Assembly (NCBI GenBank): GCA_964472905.1
Contig: CAYYMI010000014.1
Coordinates: 1-53,271, forward strand
DNA: 53,271 nt
From: Hellea sp964472905
GTDB taxonomy: Bacteria > Pseudomonadota > Alphaproteobacteria > Caulobacterales > Maricaulaceae
Reading direction: 5' to 3'
Both the position numbers and the translations under genes were made by a program. Positions 25,727-34,433 of the stretch are shown here, piece after piece. A model generated the notes under the pieces. It was not told the DNA's origin. It made no database searches and saw only the letters and a program-made list of their open reading frames with translations. How positions within the stretch are numbered: the first letter of the stretch is position 1; the number at the start of each line of letters is the position of its first letter.

Positions 25727-26757
25727 TGTCAGATGAAACAAGTACATATTCTGGACCCACAAGAGTCTTTTCTGGAGTCCAGCCTTCAGGTGATTTACAT
25801 CTTGGAAATTATCTCGGGGCATTAAAAAAGTTCGTTGATCTGCAAGATGAGATGGAGTGTATTTATTGTATTGTAGATTTACACGCCATCACGGTTTGGC
25901 AAGATCCGAAAGTCCTAGCAGAGCAAACACGGCATATAGCGGCCGCTTATTTGGCATCTGGCGTCGACCCGTCAAAAGCCATAGTTTACAATCAATCAGC
26001 GGTGCGGTCGCATTCAGAATTGGCGTGGTATTTTAACTGTGTTGCGCGCGTTGGCTGGCTCAACCGCATGACGCAGTTCAAAGATAAGGCCGGTAAGAAT
26101 TCAGAAAAAATGTCTGTGGGTCTCTATGACTACCCTGTTTTGCAAGCCGCGGATATTTTAGTCTTTAAAGCCACTCATGTTCCCGTCGGTGAAGATCAGA
26201 AACAGCATTTAGAATTAACGCGCGATATTGCCGCCAAATTCAATCATGACTTTAAAGTGCCAAACTTTTTCCCGCTCTGCGAACCTGTGATTAACGCCTC
26301 AGGGGCAAAGGTCATGAGTTTAAGGGACGGGACTGCCAAGATGTCTAAGTCTGACCCTTCCGATAATTCTCGGATCAACTTAACAGATAATGTCGATACG
26401 ATTGCCAAGAAAATCAGAAAAGCAAAAACGGATGCAGGAGAAATACCTGGAACTCTGGATGGGCTTGAGGGTCGACCCGAAGTTGCCAATCTTGTGAGTA
26501 TTTATGCCGCTTTATCGGGCAGTTCTGAAGAGGCTATTTTAGCTGAATATGAAGGCAAAGGGTTTGGTGTGTTTAAACCTGCTTTGGCTGATCTAGCTGT
26601 TGCTAAATTAAGTCCTATTACGGACCTTATGACACGTTATCTATCTGACCCCGAAGAACTAAACCGTATATTATCGACAGCAGCGGATAAGGCGTCTGAA
26701 ATTGCCGATCCGATTGTCGCAGATGTTAGAAAAGTCATCGGGTTTTGCGGAGCTTAG
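25726..26757 (+). CDS. trpS: Tryptophanyl-tRNA synthetase
   Basis: The class I synthetase motifs are present: the HIGH-type GDLHLGN (22-28) and KMSKS (205-209). Also seen are the family's TRVFSGVQPSG opening and the tryptophan-pocket region VGEDQKQHLELTRD. At 343 residues it has the usual length. It charges tRNA-Trp. Its ATG overlaps the murJ stop, and the next gene starts one base after its own TAG. Confidence 0.97.
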   Translation: MSDETSTYSGPTRVFSGVQPSGDLHLGNYLGALKKFVDLQDEMECIYCIVDLHAITVWQDPKVLAEQTRHIAAAYLASGVDPSKAIVYNQSAVRSHSELAWYFNCVARVGWLNRMTQFKDKAGKNSEKMSVGLYDYPVLQAADILVFKATHVPVGEDQKQHLELTRDIAAKFNHDFKVPNFFPLCEPVINASGAKVMSLRDGTAKMSKSDPSDNSRINLTDNVDTIAKKIRKAKTDAGEIPGTLDGLEGRPEVANLVSIYAALSGSSEEAILAEYEGKGFGVFKPALADLAVAKLSPITDLMTRYLSDPEELNRILSTAADKASEIADPIVADVRKVIGFCGA

Positions 26758-26758
26758 A

Positions 26759-27331
26759 ATGAGACAATTATTATTAGTTTCCATAGCAGTTATTATGACG
26801 GCGTGTTCAGGTCATAGTCACGATCACTCACATCATACATCTACATCTCAAGCGGACGGGGAAGGCATCGTCATTTCCGCTGCGCGTATATTACCGCCTT
26901 TTCCTGGTCGGGACATAGCCGCAGGATATTTTGAGATTACGAACCACGGTCAGAGTGCAGACCAACTTATATCGGCTTCAAGTCCTGTTAGCGGCATTAT
27001 CGAAATTCATAACCATATTGAAGAAGATGGCGTGATGAAAATGAGACAAGTCAAAGCTGTCGACTTACCTGTGGGAGAGACTGTGAGCTTTAAACCGGGT
27101 AGTTTTCATTTAATGATGTTTGAAACAAATTTACCAGACGGTGAAGATAGTATTCCGGTAACGTTAAATTATAAGAACTCTTCTCCCGTGACTCTTATCG
27201 TTGATATTGAAGGCCATGAGGGGGATGAAAATTATGGATCCTCACATTCCGGTAAAGGTGAAGGCTATGGATTATCTCACGGGGGTAAAGATAAAGGCTA
27301 TGGGTCTCATTCCGGAAAAAATAAGAACTAA
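26759..27331 (+). CDS. PCu(A)C-type periplasmic copper chaperone lipoprotein with His/Gly-rich tail
   Basis: ATG 26759, one base after the trpS stop, gives a lipoprotein signal ending in the lipobox MTAC. A His-rich linker (HSHDHSHH) follows, then a PCu(A)C domain (AARILPPFPGRDIAAGYFEI) with the metal-ligand pattern EIHNH ... MKMRQV ... FHLMMF. Such proteins carry Cu(I) to cytochrome oxidase or to copper stores. The last 30 residues are a Gly/Ser/His/Lys-rich imperfect repeat (SHSGKGEGYG, SHGGKDKGYG, SHSGKN), not part of the usual domain and possibly an extra metal-binding tail. An in-frame start at 26702 inside trpS is less likely because it would bury the signal peptide. Confidence 0.85.
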   Translation: MRQLLLVSIAVIMTACSGHSHDHSHHTSTSQADGEGIVISAARILPPFPGRDIAAGYFEITNHGQSADQLISASSPVSGIIEIHNHIEEDGVMKMRQVKAVDLPVGETVSFKPGSFHLMMFETNLPDGEDSIPVTLNYKNSSPVTLIVDIEGHEGDENYGSSHSGKGEGYGLSHGGKDKGYGSHSGKNKN

Positions 27332-27338
27332 AACTCTC

Positions 27339-28295
27339 TTATTTCGTTTTGAAATTGGGCAAGAGAGTTAGACCTGCAGATTTTTTGGTATTTATTTCAT
27401 TCCGGGTTGCCGCAATACGCAAATATCGGTCCGGATAAACCGGATGTGTTTTTGCCCGCACAACTGATTTGGGATTTGTTAGCGCGAGACGACGCCATAG
27501 ATTTTCAACACCTTGAGGATCATATCCTGCCCGCGTCATATAATATATGCCGACATAGTCAGCCTCTGACTCAAACAGGCGTGTATACCGTGTGCCGCCA
27601 AGTGATATTATGAGGTTTGTTGCAATTTTACGAATATGGCCCATGGTATTGTGGGCCAACTCATGTCCGATGATTGAGGCAAGTTCATTATCATCTTTGA
27701 CGAAATTCATCATCCCGGCTGTCATCGTAATCGATCTACCATTCGCATAAGCGTTAATGGTTGAAGACGATGATAATTTTATAGGGTAATTGCAAATTTC
27801 TTCTGGGTCTATTGAGACTGTAAACTCCATCTCGCCGCGTTTGACGCGAAGCATCGGGTCTGGGTCTTCTAAAATATTTTGAAGCTGTTTCCCGCGGGCG
27901 CTTAAAGGCTTATGCGTTATTCCGAGTAAAACATCCCCGCGCCTGAGACCCGCCTTATCGGCCGCAGAGCCTGGTCTTACATTTAATATAGATGTGTCTT
28001 CCATAGCGCCTAACTCGCGCGCTGCGGCGGGTCTTATAGCTTTTGAGTATGATTTAAGACTATGCGTCGTCACGCCAATATCGCGTCTTGTTTTTGGGCA
28101 TAATTCAGTATTCGCGCTCATGATAGGGCCTGATACTCTCATCAACCGCTGTGCTAATTGATCGACATTTTTTAAGGCTGATGTTTCTTGATGCAGGCGT
28201 TCATCTGACAGACTGGCCAAAGGCACATCAGGCAGTTGGGTCTGGATAGACGCACATCCTGTTAAAGTTAGACATAATAGGTAAGCCCTTTTCAT
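27339..28295 (-). CDS. M48-family zinc metallopeptidase lipoprotein with PDZ domain
   Basis: The signal peptide ends in lipobox LTGC (Cys14), so the protein is anchored to a membrane facing the periplasm. A PDZ-like domain (about 97-160, VRPGSAADKAGLRRGDVLLG) precedes the M48 catalytic part with HELAH at 211-215 and the third zinc ligand in ESEADYVG (242-249). It resembles BepA/LoiP-type envelope quality-control proteases, but with the PDZ ahead of the peptidase and no TPR tail. It converges on the copper-chaperone gene with a 7-base gap. Confidence 0.88.
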   Translation of the reverse strand: MKRAYLLCLTLTGCASIQTQLPDVPLASLSDERLHQETSALKNVDQLAQRLMRVSGPIMSANTELCPKTRRDIGVTTHSLKSYSKAIRPAAARELGAMEDTSILNVRPGSAADKAGLRRGDVLLGITHKPLSARGKQLQNILEDPDPMLRVKRGEMEFTVSIDPEEICNYPIKLSSSSTINAYANGRSITMTAGMMNFVKDDNELASIIGHELAHNTMGHIRKIATNLIISLGGTRYTRLFESEADYVGIYYMTRAGYDPQGVENLWRRLALTNPKSVVRAKTHPVYPDRYLRIAATRNEINTKKSAGLTLLPNFKTK

Positions 28296-28408
28296 AAAGA
28301 CATGATGCCAATGTTTGGAACGAGGTCAATATGTTTAGAGCGGCGTCAATGCGCCTCTTGCACAACATTCTGTGAAGGGCCATGTTATGCTCTTAAATAG
28401 GAGACAAA

Positions 28409-28984
28409 ATGTTTATCCAAACCGAAGACACACCCAATCCGGCAACTTTGAAATTTCTACCGGGCAAGGACGTTACGGGCGAAGGACAACCGCCCGTTGA
28501 TATTCAACGTGGCGAGAATGTTTCTGCCGCCCCGCTTGCAGAAATGCTGTTTATGATTCCAGACATCACTAGAGTGTTCTTTGGGAGTGATTATATATCG
28601 GTCACAAAGTCAGATGACGCTCAGTGGAAACATTTAAAACCTGCCGTCTTGGGCGCGATTATGGATTTTTATGTTGCTGGAGGCGTTCCTCTTCTCGACC
28701 AAATGGCAAATGCTGACGTTGAAGCGCGTGTCTATGAAGGCGAGACATTAGAGATTGTTGAGCAAATCAAAGAGTTGATAGATTTGCGGGTCAGGCCTGC
28801 TGTTGCTCAGGATGGCGGCGATATTGTGTTTAAGCATTTTGATGATGAAGACGGCTCTGTTTATCTCGAAATGCGCGGCGCCTGCGCGGGATGTCCAAGC
28901 TCAACAATGACTCTCAAATCAGGCATTGAAAATTTGCTGAAGCATTATGTGCCCGAAGTTACCCGTGTGGAACAAGCCGTTTAA
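28409..28984 (+). CDS. nfuA: NfuA-type iron-sulfur cluster carrier
   Basis: The 191-residue protein has the Nfu N-terminal domain (MFIQTEDTPNPATLKFLPG) and a NifU-like C-terminal domain with the cluster-binding CxxC (C159 and C162 in GACAGCPSS). It passes 4Fe-4S clusters to target enzymes; MiaB, encoded nearby, is a typical client. AGGAG stands eight bases ahead of the ATG. tsaB begins 3 bases after its stop. Confidence 0.95.
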   Translation: MFIQTEDTPNPATLKFLPGKDVTGEGQPPVDIQRGENVSAAPLAEMLFMIPDITRVFFGSDYISVTKSDDAQWKHLKPAVLGAIMDFYVAGGVPLLDQMANADVEARVYEGETLEIVEQIKELIDLRVRPAVAQDGGDIVFKHFDDEDGSVYLEMRGACAGCPSSTMTLKSGIENLLKHYVPEVTRVEQAV

Positions 28985-28987
28985 ATC

Positions 28988-29587
28988 ATGCGTGTATTAG
29001 CGCTAGATAGTACTGGGCCTTATTGCACAGCTGCGCTTTGTGATAGCGCCAAAGTCTTGGCCTATAAAACTGAAAAAATAAACCGGGGCCATGCCGAACG
29101 ATTAGCGCCTATGGTCAAAGACCTTTTGACCTATACCAACTTACAAAGTTCAGATGTTGATAGACTGGCCGTTTGTACAGGCCCCGGCAGTTTTACGGGA
29201 ACCCGCGTTGCTCTCGCCTTTGCGAAAGGATTTGCCCTGCCGCGTAAACTGCCCGTCATTGGCCTGTCTTCGCATGCCATTTTAACGGCGCATTATGACC
29301 CTGAGGGTAAAAAAAAAATCGTGACTATATCTGATGTTCGCCGCGGAGAGTTATGCTGGTCAGCTATTTTTAATGGCGACGTCATACAGGCCCCCATCAC
29401 GCAGGATGCCAATATTGCTCGAAAGACAATTGCAAACCTAAAGCCTGATAATATTATAGAAGATGGCGTCGTAGACGGCAGGGTTTTAGCGTGGTTAGCC
29501 GTTGGTCTCAGTCACGAAGATTATCCAGCTGCGCCCTTATATTCGCGTCCGCCTGATGCAAAATTACCGGGTGGTCTTAATCCGTAA
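28988..29587 (+). CDS. tsaB: tRNA t6A modification protein TsaB
   Basis: The 199-residue protein opens with MRVLALDSTGPYCTAAL and carries the TsaB segment CTGPGSFTGTRVALAFAKG. TsaB is a non-catalytic ASKHA-fold partner of TsaD and TsaE in making threonylcarbamoyl-adenosine at position 37 of ANN-decoding tRNAs. It shares a TAATG junction with rimI, the usual neighbour. Confidence 0.94.
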   Translation: MRVLALDSTGPYCTAALCDSAKVLAYKTEKINRGHAERLAPMVKDLLTYTNLQSSDVDRLAVCTGPGSFTGTRVALAFAKGFALPRKLPVIGLSSHAILTAHYDPEGKKKIVTISDVRRGELCWSAIFNGDVIQAPITQDANIARKTIANLKPDNIIEDGVVDGRVLAWLAVGLSHEDYPAAPLYSRPPDAKLPGGLNP

Positions 29588-30015
29588 TGACGCGTAGTTT
29601 GCATGTCAAAGATGCCGCGCGTATGGCGCAAATACATGCTGAGAGCTTTTTTAAAGGCTGGTCGGTGCAGGATATGGAGCATCATCTGCAGTCTGACTTA
29701 TGCTTTGGACATGGCCGCCCCTTACAGGGGTTTATTATTTTACGCCATAGTGCAGACCAAGCAGAAATCCTGACAATTGCCATTGACCCTAAGATGAGAC
29801 GTAAAGGTATTGCGGGCGCCTTACTGGATATTTCTGAAACGGAATTAACTGACTTAGGGGTCGACACTCTTTTTTTAGAGGTCGCTGAGGATAATGATGC
29901 CGCAATCGCCTTTTATAAGAAGAGTGAATTTCTCCTCATCGGGAAACGACCGGCCTATTATAAACGGGATAAAGGACGGGTTGCAGCGCTGACTTTCCGT
30001 AAACGATTAAGCTAA
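29587..30015 (+). CDS. rimI: GNAT acetyltransferase, RimI-like
   Basis: The 142-residue GNAT protein shows the acetyl-CoA loop in IDPKMRRKGIAGALL and the C-terminal NDAAIAFYKKSEF / AYYKRDKGRVAALTF. RimI acetylates the N-terminus of ribosomal protein S18. The name rests on the fold plus the tsaB partnership; substrate is not proven by sequence. Confidence 0.9.
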   Translation: MTRSLHVKDAARMAQIHAESFFKGWSVQDMEHHLQSDLCFGHGRPLQGFIILRHSADQAEILTIAIDPKMRRKGIAGALLDISETELTDLGVDTLFLEVAEDNDAAIAFYKKSEFLLIGKRPAYYKRDKGRVAALTFRKRLS

Positions 30016-30055
30016 AAAACTAGACTGATAAGCTACAAGAGGGTAGAAGATTCGC

Positions 30056-30463
30056 ATGGGTAGCTGGATAGAAAAAAAATGCGCTGAGCGTGGTTTGCGA
30101 ATGACAGACCAACGCAAAGTAATTGCCAAAGTTTTGTCAGAGGCAACGGATCATCCGGATGCTGAAGAGCTTTATGCCCGTGCTTCGGCAATTGATGCTA
30201 ATATCTCCCTTGCCACAATTTACCGAACAGTTCGGTTATTTACAGAAGCGGGTATTATCGAAACGCATGATTTTCGTGACGGTCGCGCGCGCTATGAAAC
30301 AGCAGACGAAGACCATCATGACCACTTGATTGATGTCACGACAGGGGATGTGATCGAATTTGTCGATGATGAGATCGAAGAGCTCCAAAAACGTATTGCC
30401 GCTAAGCTCGGTTATGAACTGGTTGATCACCGGCTTGAGCTTTATGGACGGAAAATCAAATAG
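30056..30463 (+). CDS. fur: Fur-family metal-responsive repressor
   Basis: The 135-residue protein has the Fur winged helix (RMTDQRKVIAKVL, SLATIYRTVRLFTEAGII) and the metal site cluster EDHHDHLID (85-93). The extra CxxC zinc site of many Fur proteins is missing. In alphaproteobacteria such proteins may respond to manganese (Mur) or iron, so the metal is undecided. It stands 40 bases downstream of rimI, a common order in this class. Confidence 0.92.
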   Translation: MGSWIEKKCAERGLRMTDQRKVIAKVLSEATDHPDAEELYARASAIDANISLATIYRTVRLFTEAGIIETHDFRDGRARYETADEDHHDHLIDVTTGDVIEFVDDEIEELQKRIAAKLGYELVDHRLELYGRKIK

Positions 30464-30509
30464 TTTCTAATTTGAACAAATCTTAAATCTATTCGTGTAA
30501 ACGCAATGC

Positions 30510-31313
30510 ATGGCATTGGGGTTGTTAGCATTTTTACTAGGGTGTTTGATCCTATACGCTTTGAGTAAGAGCTATAAGTCTGAACATCTCTCTCATACAT
30601 CAACAAGACCTCACAGCGCTTCTTTGCCGTTATTACCTGAATGGAAAGCCATTATTCAAACCCATGTGCCTGTCGTTGCGAAAATGCCGCGTAACAGACG
30701 GGCCGAACTTTACTGTTTAACCATGCGGTTCCTGACTGAAAAAACGTTCGTCGGCCGAAATGGATTGCAAATTGACGATACGATCGCCGTTACCATTGCC
30801 TCACAAGCCTGCCTCCTTTTGCTGGGCCGTGAACATGCGTTTTATCCGACACTGGAAGAAATTCATGTCTATCCCTCTGCTTTTTCGCAAGCTGGATATG
30901 ATGATTTACTTGTCGGCGCGTCTTATGCATCCGGCCCTGTCATTTTATCCTGGGACTATAGCTGCTTAGGTCTCGTCCATCCTTATGATGGTCATAATGT
31001 TGTGCTCCATGAATTTGCGCATCAACTCGATCAAGAAACAGGACTTTATAATGGCACGCCTATATTTGAGGATTATGAGCGTTACGCACTTTGGCAATCG
31101 GCCATGAAAACGGGCTTTCGAAGATTACGTCAGTTAATCGCCGTTAAACAAGAAACCGTCATAAATCCTTACGGCGCGTCAGGATTGGAAGAATATTTCG
31201 CCGTTTGCACAGAAGCGTTCTTCGAAGTCCCGAAAGCTCTGCGAGGCGCTTACCCGCGTGTTTATGAACAATTATGTGATTATTATAAATTAAATCCCGT
31301 TGATTGGATTTAA
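30510..31313 (+). CDS. mtfA: MtfA-like zinc peptidase
   Basis: The 267-residue protein begins with a membrane helix (LGLLAFLLGCLILYAL), absent from E. coli MtfA but common in alphaproteobacterial relatives. The catalytic HEFAHQLD has zinc ligands at 167 and 171. MtfA peptidases are linked to control of sugar uptake through Mlc in E. coli; no such partner is seen here, so the role is open. Confidence 0.88.
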   Translation: MALGLLAFLLGCLILYALSKSYKSEHLSHTSTRPHSASLPLLPEWKAIIQTHVPVVAKMPRNRRAELYCLTMRFLTEKTFVGRNGLQIDDTIAVTIASQACLLLLGREHAFYPTLEEIHVYPSAFSQAGYDDLLVGASYASGPVILSWDYSCLGLVHPYDGHNVVLHEFAHQLDQETGLYNGTPIFEDYERYALWQSAMKTGFRRLRQLIAVKQETVINPYGASGLEEYFAVCTEAFFEVPKALRGAYPRVYEQLCDYYKLNPVDWI

Positions 31314-31421
31314 GCGCAAGGACTCTCTCAAAAGGGGATAAATTTTAATTTTTTCTCTTAAAATACGATATTTGGCATTCTTCTTGCTTCGATACTCGTG
31401 AATAACATGAGGTGTCTGATT

Positions 31422-31835
31422 ATGTCACATTTGAAAAAGAAAATTGTCAAAATGGTGCTCGTCCTTGGTATAATTACGGGTGGCGTCATGGCCATCAATT
31501 CAACGAGCTTTGACGCCAAAACCGCGACACAGACCATAGAGACCCAATCTGAAGTCTTGGCAGGCGCCATTGGCCAGAAAGTCGACCCTGTTCGCAAAGG
31601 GTGGCAGCGGTTTGATGCTCCTAGCAAAGTCAAAACTGTTCAAGACAAAACGAGACCTATCGGCGATAAAATTCAAAATTCCATGAGCGGGAAAACTATA
31701 CCGGGTGCGGATGCGGCCTTGTGGGGTGAAAAGCATATGAGTCTTCCTGCCATCTTATTAATGCTCGTCTTTGGCGGCATCTTCGCTCTGATGGGTCTGT
31801 CTGGTCCCAGTTCTTTCCTCGGCGGTCGTCACTAA
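31422..31835 (+). CDS. Small membrane protein of unknown function
   Basis: I do not recognise a family. Starting at ATG 31422, behind GAGGTG, it encodes 137 residues. An N-terminal signal-like helix (KMVLVLGIITGGVMAI) comes first, then a polar central part rich in Lys, Thr and Gln (about 25-95), and a C-terminal helix (LPAILLMLVFGGIFALMGL) with a short glycine-rich end. A start at 31398 would add eight residues. A strong terminator follows, so the gene is a single unit or the end of the mtfA transcript. Confidence 0.75.
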   Translation: MSHLKKKIVKMVLVLGIITGGVMAINSTSFDAKTATQTIETQSEVLAGAIGQKVDPVRKGWQRFDAPSKVKTVQDKTRPIGDKIQNSMSGKTIPGADAALWGEKHMSLPAILLMLVFGGIFALMGLSGPSSFLGGRH

Positions 31836-31861
31836 GCGCGACGTCTAACCGAACTCAAAAC

Positions 31862-31886
31862 AGCAGGCTTCAAGCCTGCTTTTTTA
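31862..31886 (+). terminator. Intrinsic terminator after the small membrane protein
   Basis: AGCAGGC-TTCAA-GCCTGCT makes a 7-bp stem followed by a run of T's. It closes transcription before miaB. Confidence 0.85.
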
Positions 31887-31957
31887 TTTCAGCCCCTATC
31901 TGTTGCGCTTAGCCAATATTTTTCCTATAGGCCGCTCACCACTAAAGTGAGCATAAA

Positions 31958-33454
31958 ATGACCGTCCTGTTACCGCGCGATAAAAACGCGTCCCGTGGCA
32001 ATGGCGTTCCGAAGACTGCGTCAGCAGGCAAGGACGGCCATTCCACCCAAACATCGAGAAATGTTGACGCTCCGCATATTGCGAAGGCGAAAGGCCCAGC
32101 GAGACCGGACGGCAATGTTACTCAAAATCAAAATACCAAAAAGGTCTTCATCAAGACCTATGGCTGCCAGATGAATGTCTATGACTCAGAGCGCATGGCC
32201 GATGTGCTCGCCCCCATAGGATACGCCCCTGTTGAGGCTCCTGACCATGCCGATCTCGTTATCCTCAATACCTGCCATATCCGCGAGAAGGCGGCCGAGA
32301 AAGTCTATTCAGAGCTCGGCCGTATTCGCCGGCATAAAGAGCGCAACAAACCCGAGATGAAAGTCGCCGTGGCGGGCTGCGTCGCCCAAGCCGAAGGCGA
32401 AGAGATTATGCGCCGCGCCCCTGTGGTCGATATGGTGCTCGGGCCGCAGACCTATCACAAACTGCCCGAAATGATTGCCAAGGTTCACCGCGGCACAGGC
32501 GATGTTTTAGAGACAGAGTTTGACACGCTCGAAAAATTTGACGCCCTGCCAGAGACGCGCCAGCCTAAAGGTTTTTCCTCTTTTCTGACTATCCAAGAGG
32601 GCTGTGATAAATTTTGTACCTTTTGCGTTGTGCCCTATACGCGCGGCGCTGAGGTCTCTCGCCCCGTGAGCCAAATCGTGGCGGAAGCCCGCAGTCTTGC
32701 CGCTCAAGGCGTGCACGAAATTACGCTGATTGGGCAAAATGTTGATGCTTACCACAGTGAAGGCCCTGATGGGTCAGAGTGGGGCCTTGGCGAGCTTATC
32801 CGCCATGTCGCCCTGATTGGCGGTATAGACCGTCTGCGTTTTACTACCTCTCACCCGCGCGATATGGATGATAACCTCATCGCGACGCTGGGCGCAGAAC
32901 CGAAATTAATGCCCTATCTGCATTTGCCCATACAGGCGGGGTCTAACAAAGTGCTTCACGCGATGAACCGCGGTCACACCTATGATGACTATAAAACCCT
33001 CATCGCCAAAATCCGCGCCGCGCGGCCTGATATCGCGCTGTCCGGTGATTTCATTGTCGGCTTCCCCGGCGAGACCGAAGCTGATTTTCAGCAAACGCTG
33101 AACTGCGTCGAAGAGATTGGCTATGCGAGCAGCTTTAGTTTTAAATATTCCATCCGCCCCGGAACGCCAGGCGCGTCGCTCCCGCGCCAAGTCCCTGAAG
33201 ATGTCAAATCCGAACGGCTCAAGCGTTTACAGGATTTGCTCTACACACAACAAATGGCCTTTAATAAATCCCTCATCGGACGCACGCTCGATGTCCTTGT
33301 CGAAAATGGCGGCCGCGAGGACGGACAGCTTTTCGGCCGAAGCCCTTATCTGCAAGGCACCCATTTTGATGGGCCAGAAAGTCTCGTCGGACAAATCGTG
33401 CCCGTCCTCATTACAGGGGCAGGGCGAAACTCTCTGACGGGTGAGTTGGCTTAA
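31958..33454 (+). CDS. miaB: tRNA methylthiotransferase MiaB
   Basis: MiaB adds the methylthio group to i6A37 of tRNAs. The auxiliary-cluster cysteines are C70 (TYGCQMN), C106 (LNTCHIR) and C141 (AGCVAQ). The radical-SAM cluster is C216, C220 and C223 (EGCDKFCTFC), and a TRAM domain closes the protein. The first 60 or so residues before KKVFIKTYGC are a basic low-complexity extension that most MiaB proteins lack, so the true start might be further in, although no in-frame ATG is seen there. miaB is normally next to ybeZ; here about 7 kb of other genes intervene. Its stop overlaps that of the convergent DUF2971 gene. Confidence 0.96.
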   Translation: MTVLLPRDKNASRGNGVPKTASAGKDGHSTQTSRNVDAPHIAKAKGPARPDGNVTQNQNTKKVFIKTYGCQMNVYDSERMADVLAPIGYAPVEAPDHADLVILNTCHIREKAAEKVYSELGRIRRHKERNKPEMKVAVAGCVAQAEGEEIMRRAPVVDMVLGPQTYHKLPEMIAKVHRGTGDVLETEFDTLEKFDALPETRQPKGFSSFLTIQEGCDKFCTFCVVPYTRGAEVSRPVSQIVAEARSLAAQGVHEITLIGQNVDAYHSEGPDGSEWGLGELIRHVALIGGIDRLRFTTSHPRDMDDNLIATLGAEPKLMPYLHLPIQAGSNKVLHAMNRGHTYDDYKTLIAKIRAARPDIALSGDFIVGFPGETEADFQQTLNCVEEIGYASSFSFKYSIRPGTPGASLPRQVPEDVKSERLKRLQDLLYTQQMAFNKSLIGRTLDVLVENGGREDGQLFGRSPYLQGTHFDGPESLVGQIVPVLITGAGRNSLTGELA

Positions 33455-34413
33455 CCACGGAATGGAATTCGAGCAATTTCAACTTTTAACTCAGGGTGTT
33501 CGAAGCCTTCTTCTCTAAGAAGATGTACGAAAGCATCTCTGGAAATTTCGGGATGTTCAGTAGGGCCAATAATCACCTTTTTTATTATGTCCTTGAGGCG
33601 AATATTTGAATTGTCCCCTAATTCTAGCTTTCTAACCAATTGAGGAGTTCCTCCAATAATCATGGTTTCATATTTAGTTGTTTCAAAAGAATATACATCG
33701 GGACGATATACGGCACGCCATTCATCTTCCTCGACAAAATTTGAATCTTTTATGCAAATCGCTAAATGAAAGCATAAGTCAATTAGTGCGGCTACAACTA
33801 CATCAATATTAAATTCTTTAAATTTGTCAGTTACGTCAACAATGCCATTAATTATTTCGGGAATAATTTTGCAAAAGCCGGTACCACGTTCAGTATAAAA
33901 GACAGGATAGGTTGTTATGTCTACTGTTGTTGTATTACTCAGGATTTTTTCACGGTCCATTATCAATGCTACTCCATTCGGGAACCCATAAGCTCTCCAC
34001 ATAGATAGCTTGCCCAATCCGTCCTTCGGACAGAATTCTGAAAGACAAGTTATATAAGTTTCTTGTATTAATCTCTGTGCTGCGGTTTTAAAAGAAGTAT
34101 AGAATTTATCCTCTATTTCAGGATGAATTGACTTAGCTTTATGCCAAAATGTACCACTGGCTGTATCAGTCCCGTCAAAGCCGTTATAAATAGCGTTTAG
34201 ACCAAGTGTAAGTTCTGATGTATCGTTCATTAAAAGGGCATTCCTTAAAATAATTGATTGAGTTTTTATGATTAAAAAAGCTGTCTCCGCTGATGTGTAA
34301 TGTGCAAAGTCTAGTGCTCTTGTCTTTACTCTATCAACCTCTTTTGACATTGGCGGAATTATCGCTTGCCCAATAAGCACCCGAACATTTCTGTATTCTT
34401 CACTGTCTTTCAT
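33451..34413 (-). CDS. DUF2971-family protein
   Basis: The pattern FAHYTSAETAFLIIKTQSIILRNA...MNDTSEL followed by CLSEF and LSMWRAYGFPNGVALIMD matches DUF2971, a family of unknown function often found in variable or defence-rich loci. The protein has 320 residues. It reads as clearly AT-richer than miaB, whose stop it overlaps by 4 bases tail to tail, suggesting recent insertion. Just upstream of its start the 9-mer TTTAGGATG is repeated in tandem at the end of the NnrU-like gene. Confidence 0.75.
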   Translation of the reverse strand: MKDSEEYRNVRVLIGQAIIPPMSKEVDRVKTRALDFAHYTSAETAFLIIKTQSIILRNALLMNDTSELTLGLNAIYNGFDGTDTASGTFWHKAKSIHPEIEDKFYTSFKTAAQRLIQETYITCLSEFCPKDGLGKLSMWRAYGFPNGVALIMDREKILSNTTTVDITTYPVFYTERGTGFCKIIPEIINGIVDVTDKFKEFNIDVVVAALIDLCFHLAICIKDSNFVEEDEWRAVYRPDVYSFETTKYETMIIGGTPQLVRKLELGDNSNIRLKDIIKKVIIGPTEHPEISRDAFVHLLREEGFEHPELKVEIARIPFRG

Positions 34414-34433
34414 TTTATAACATCCTAAACATC

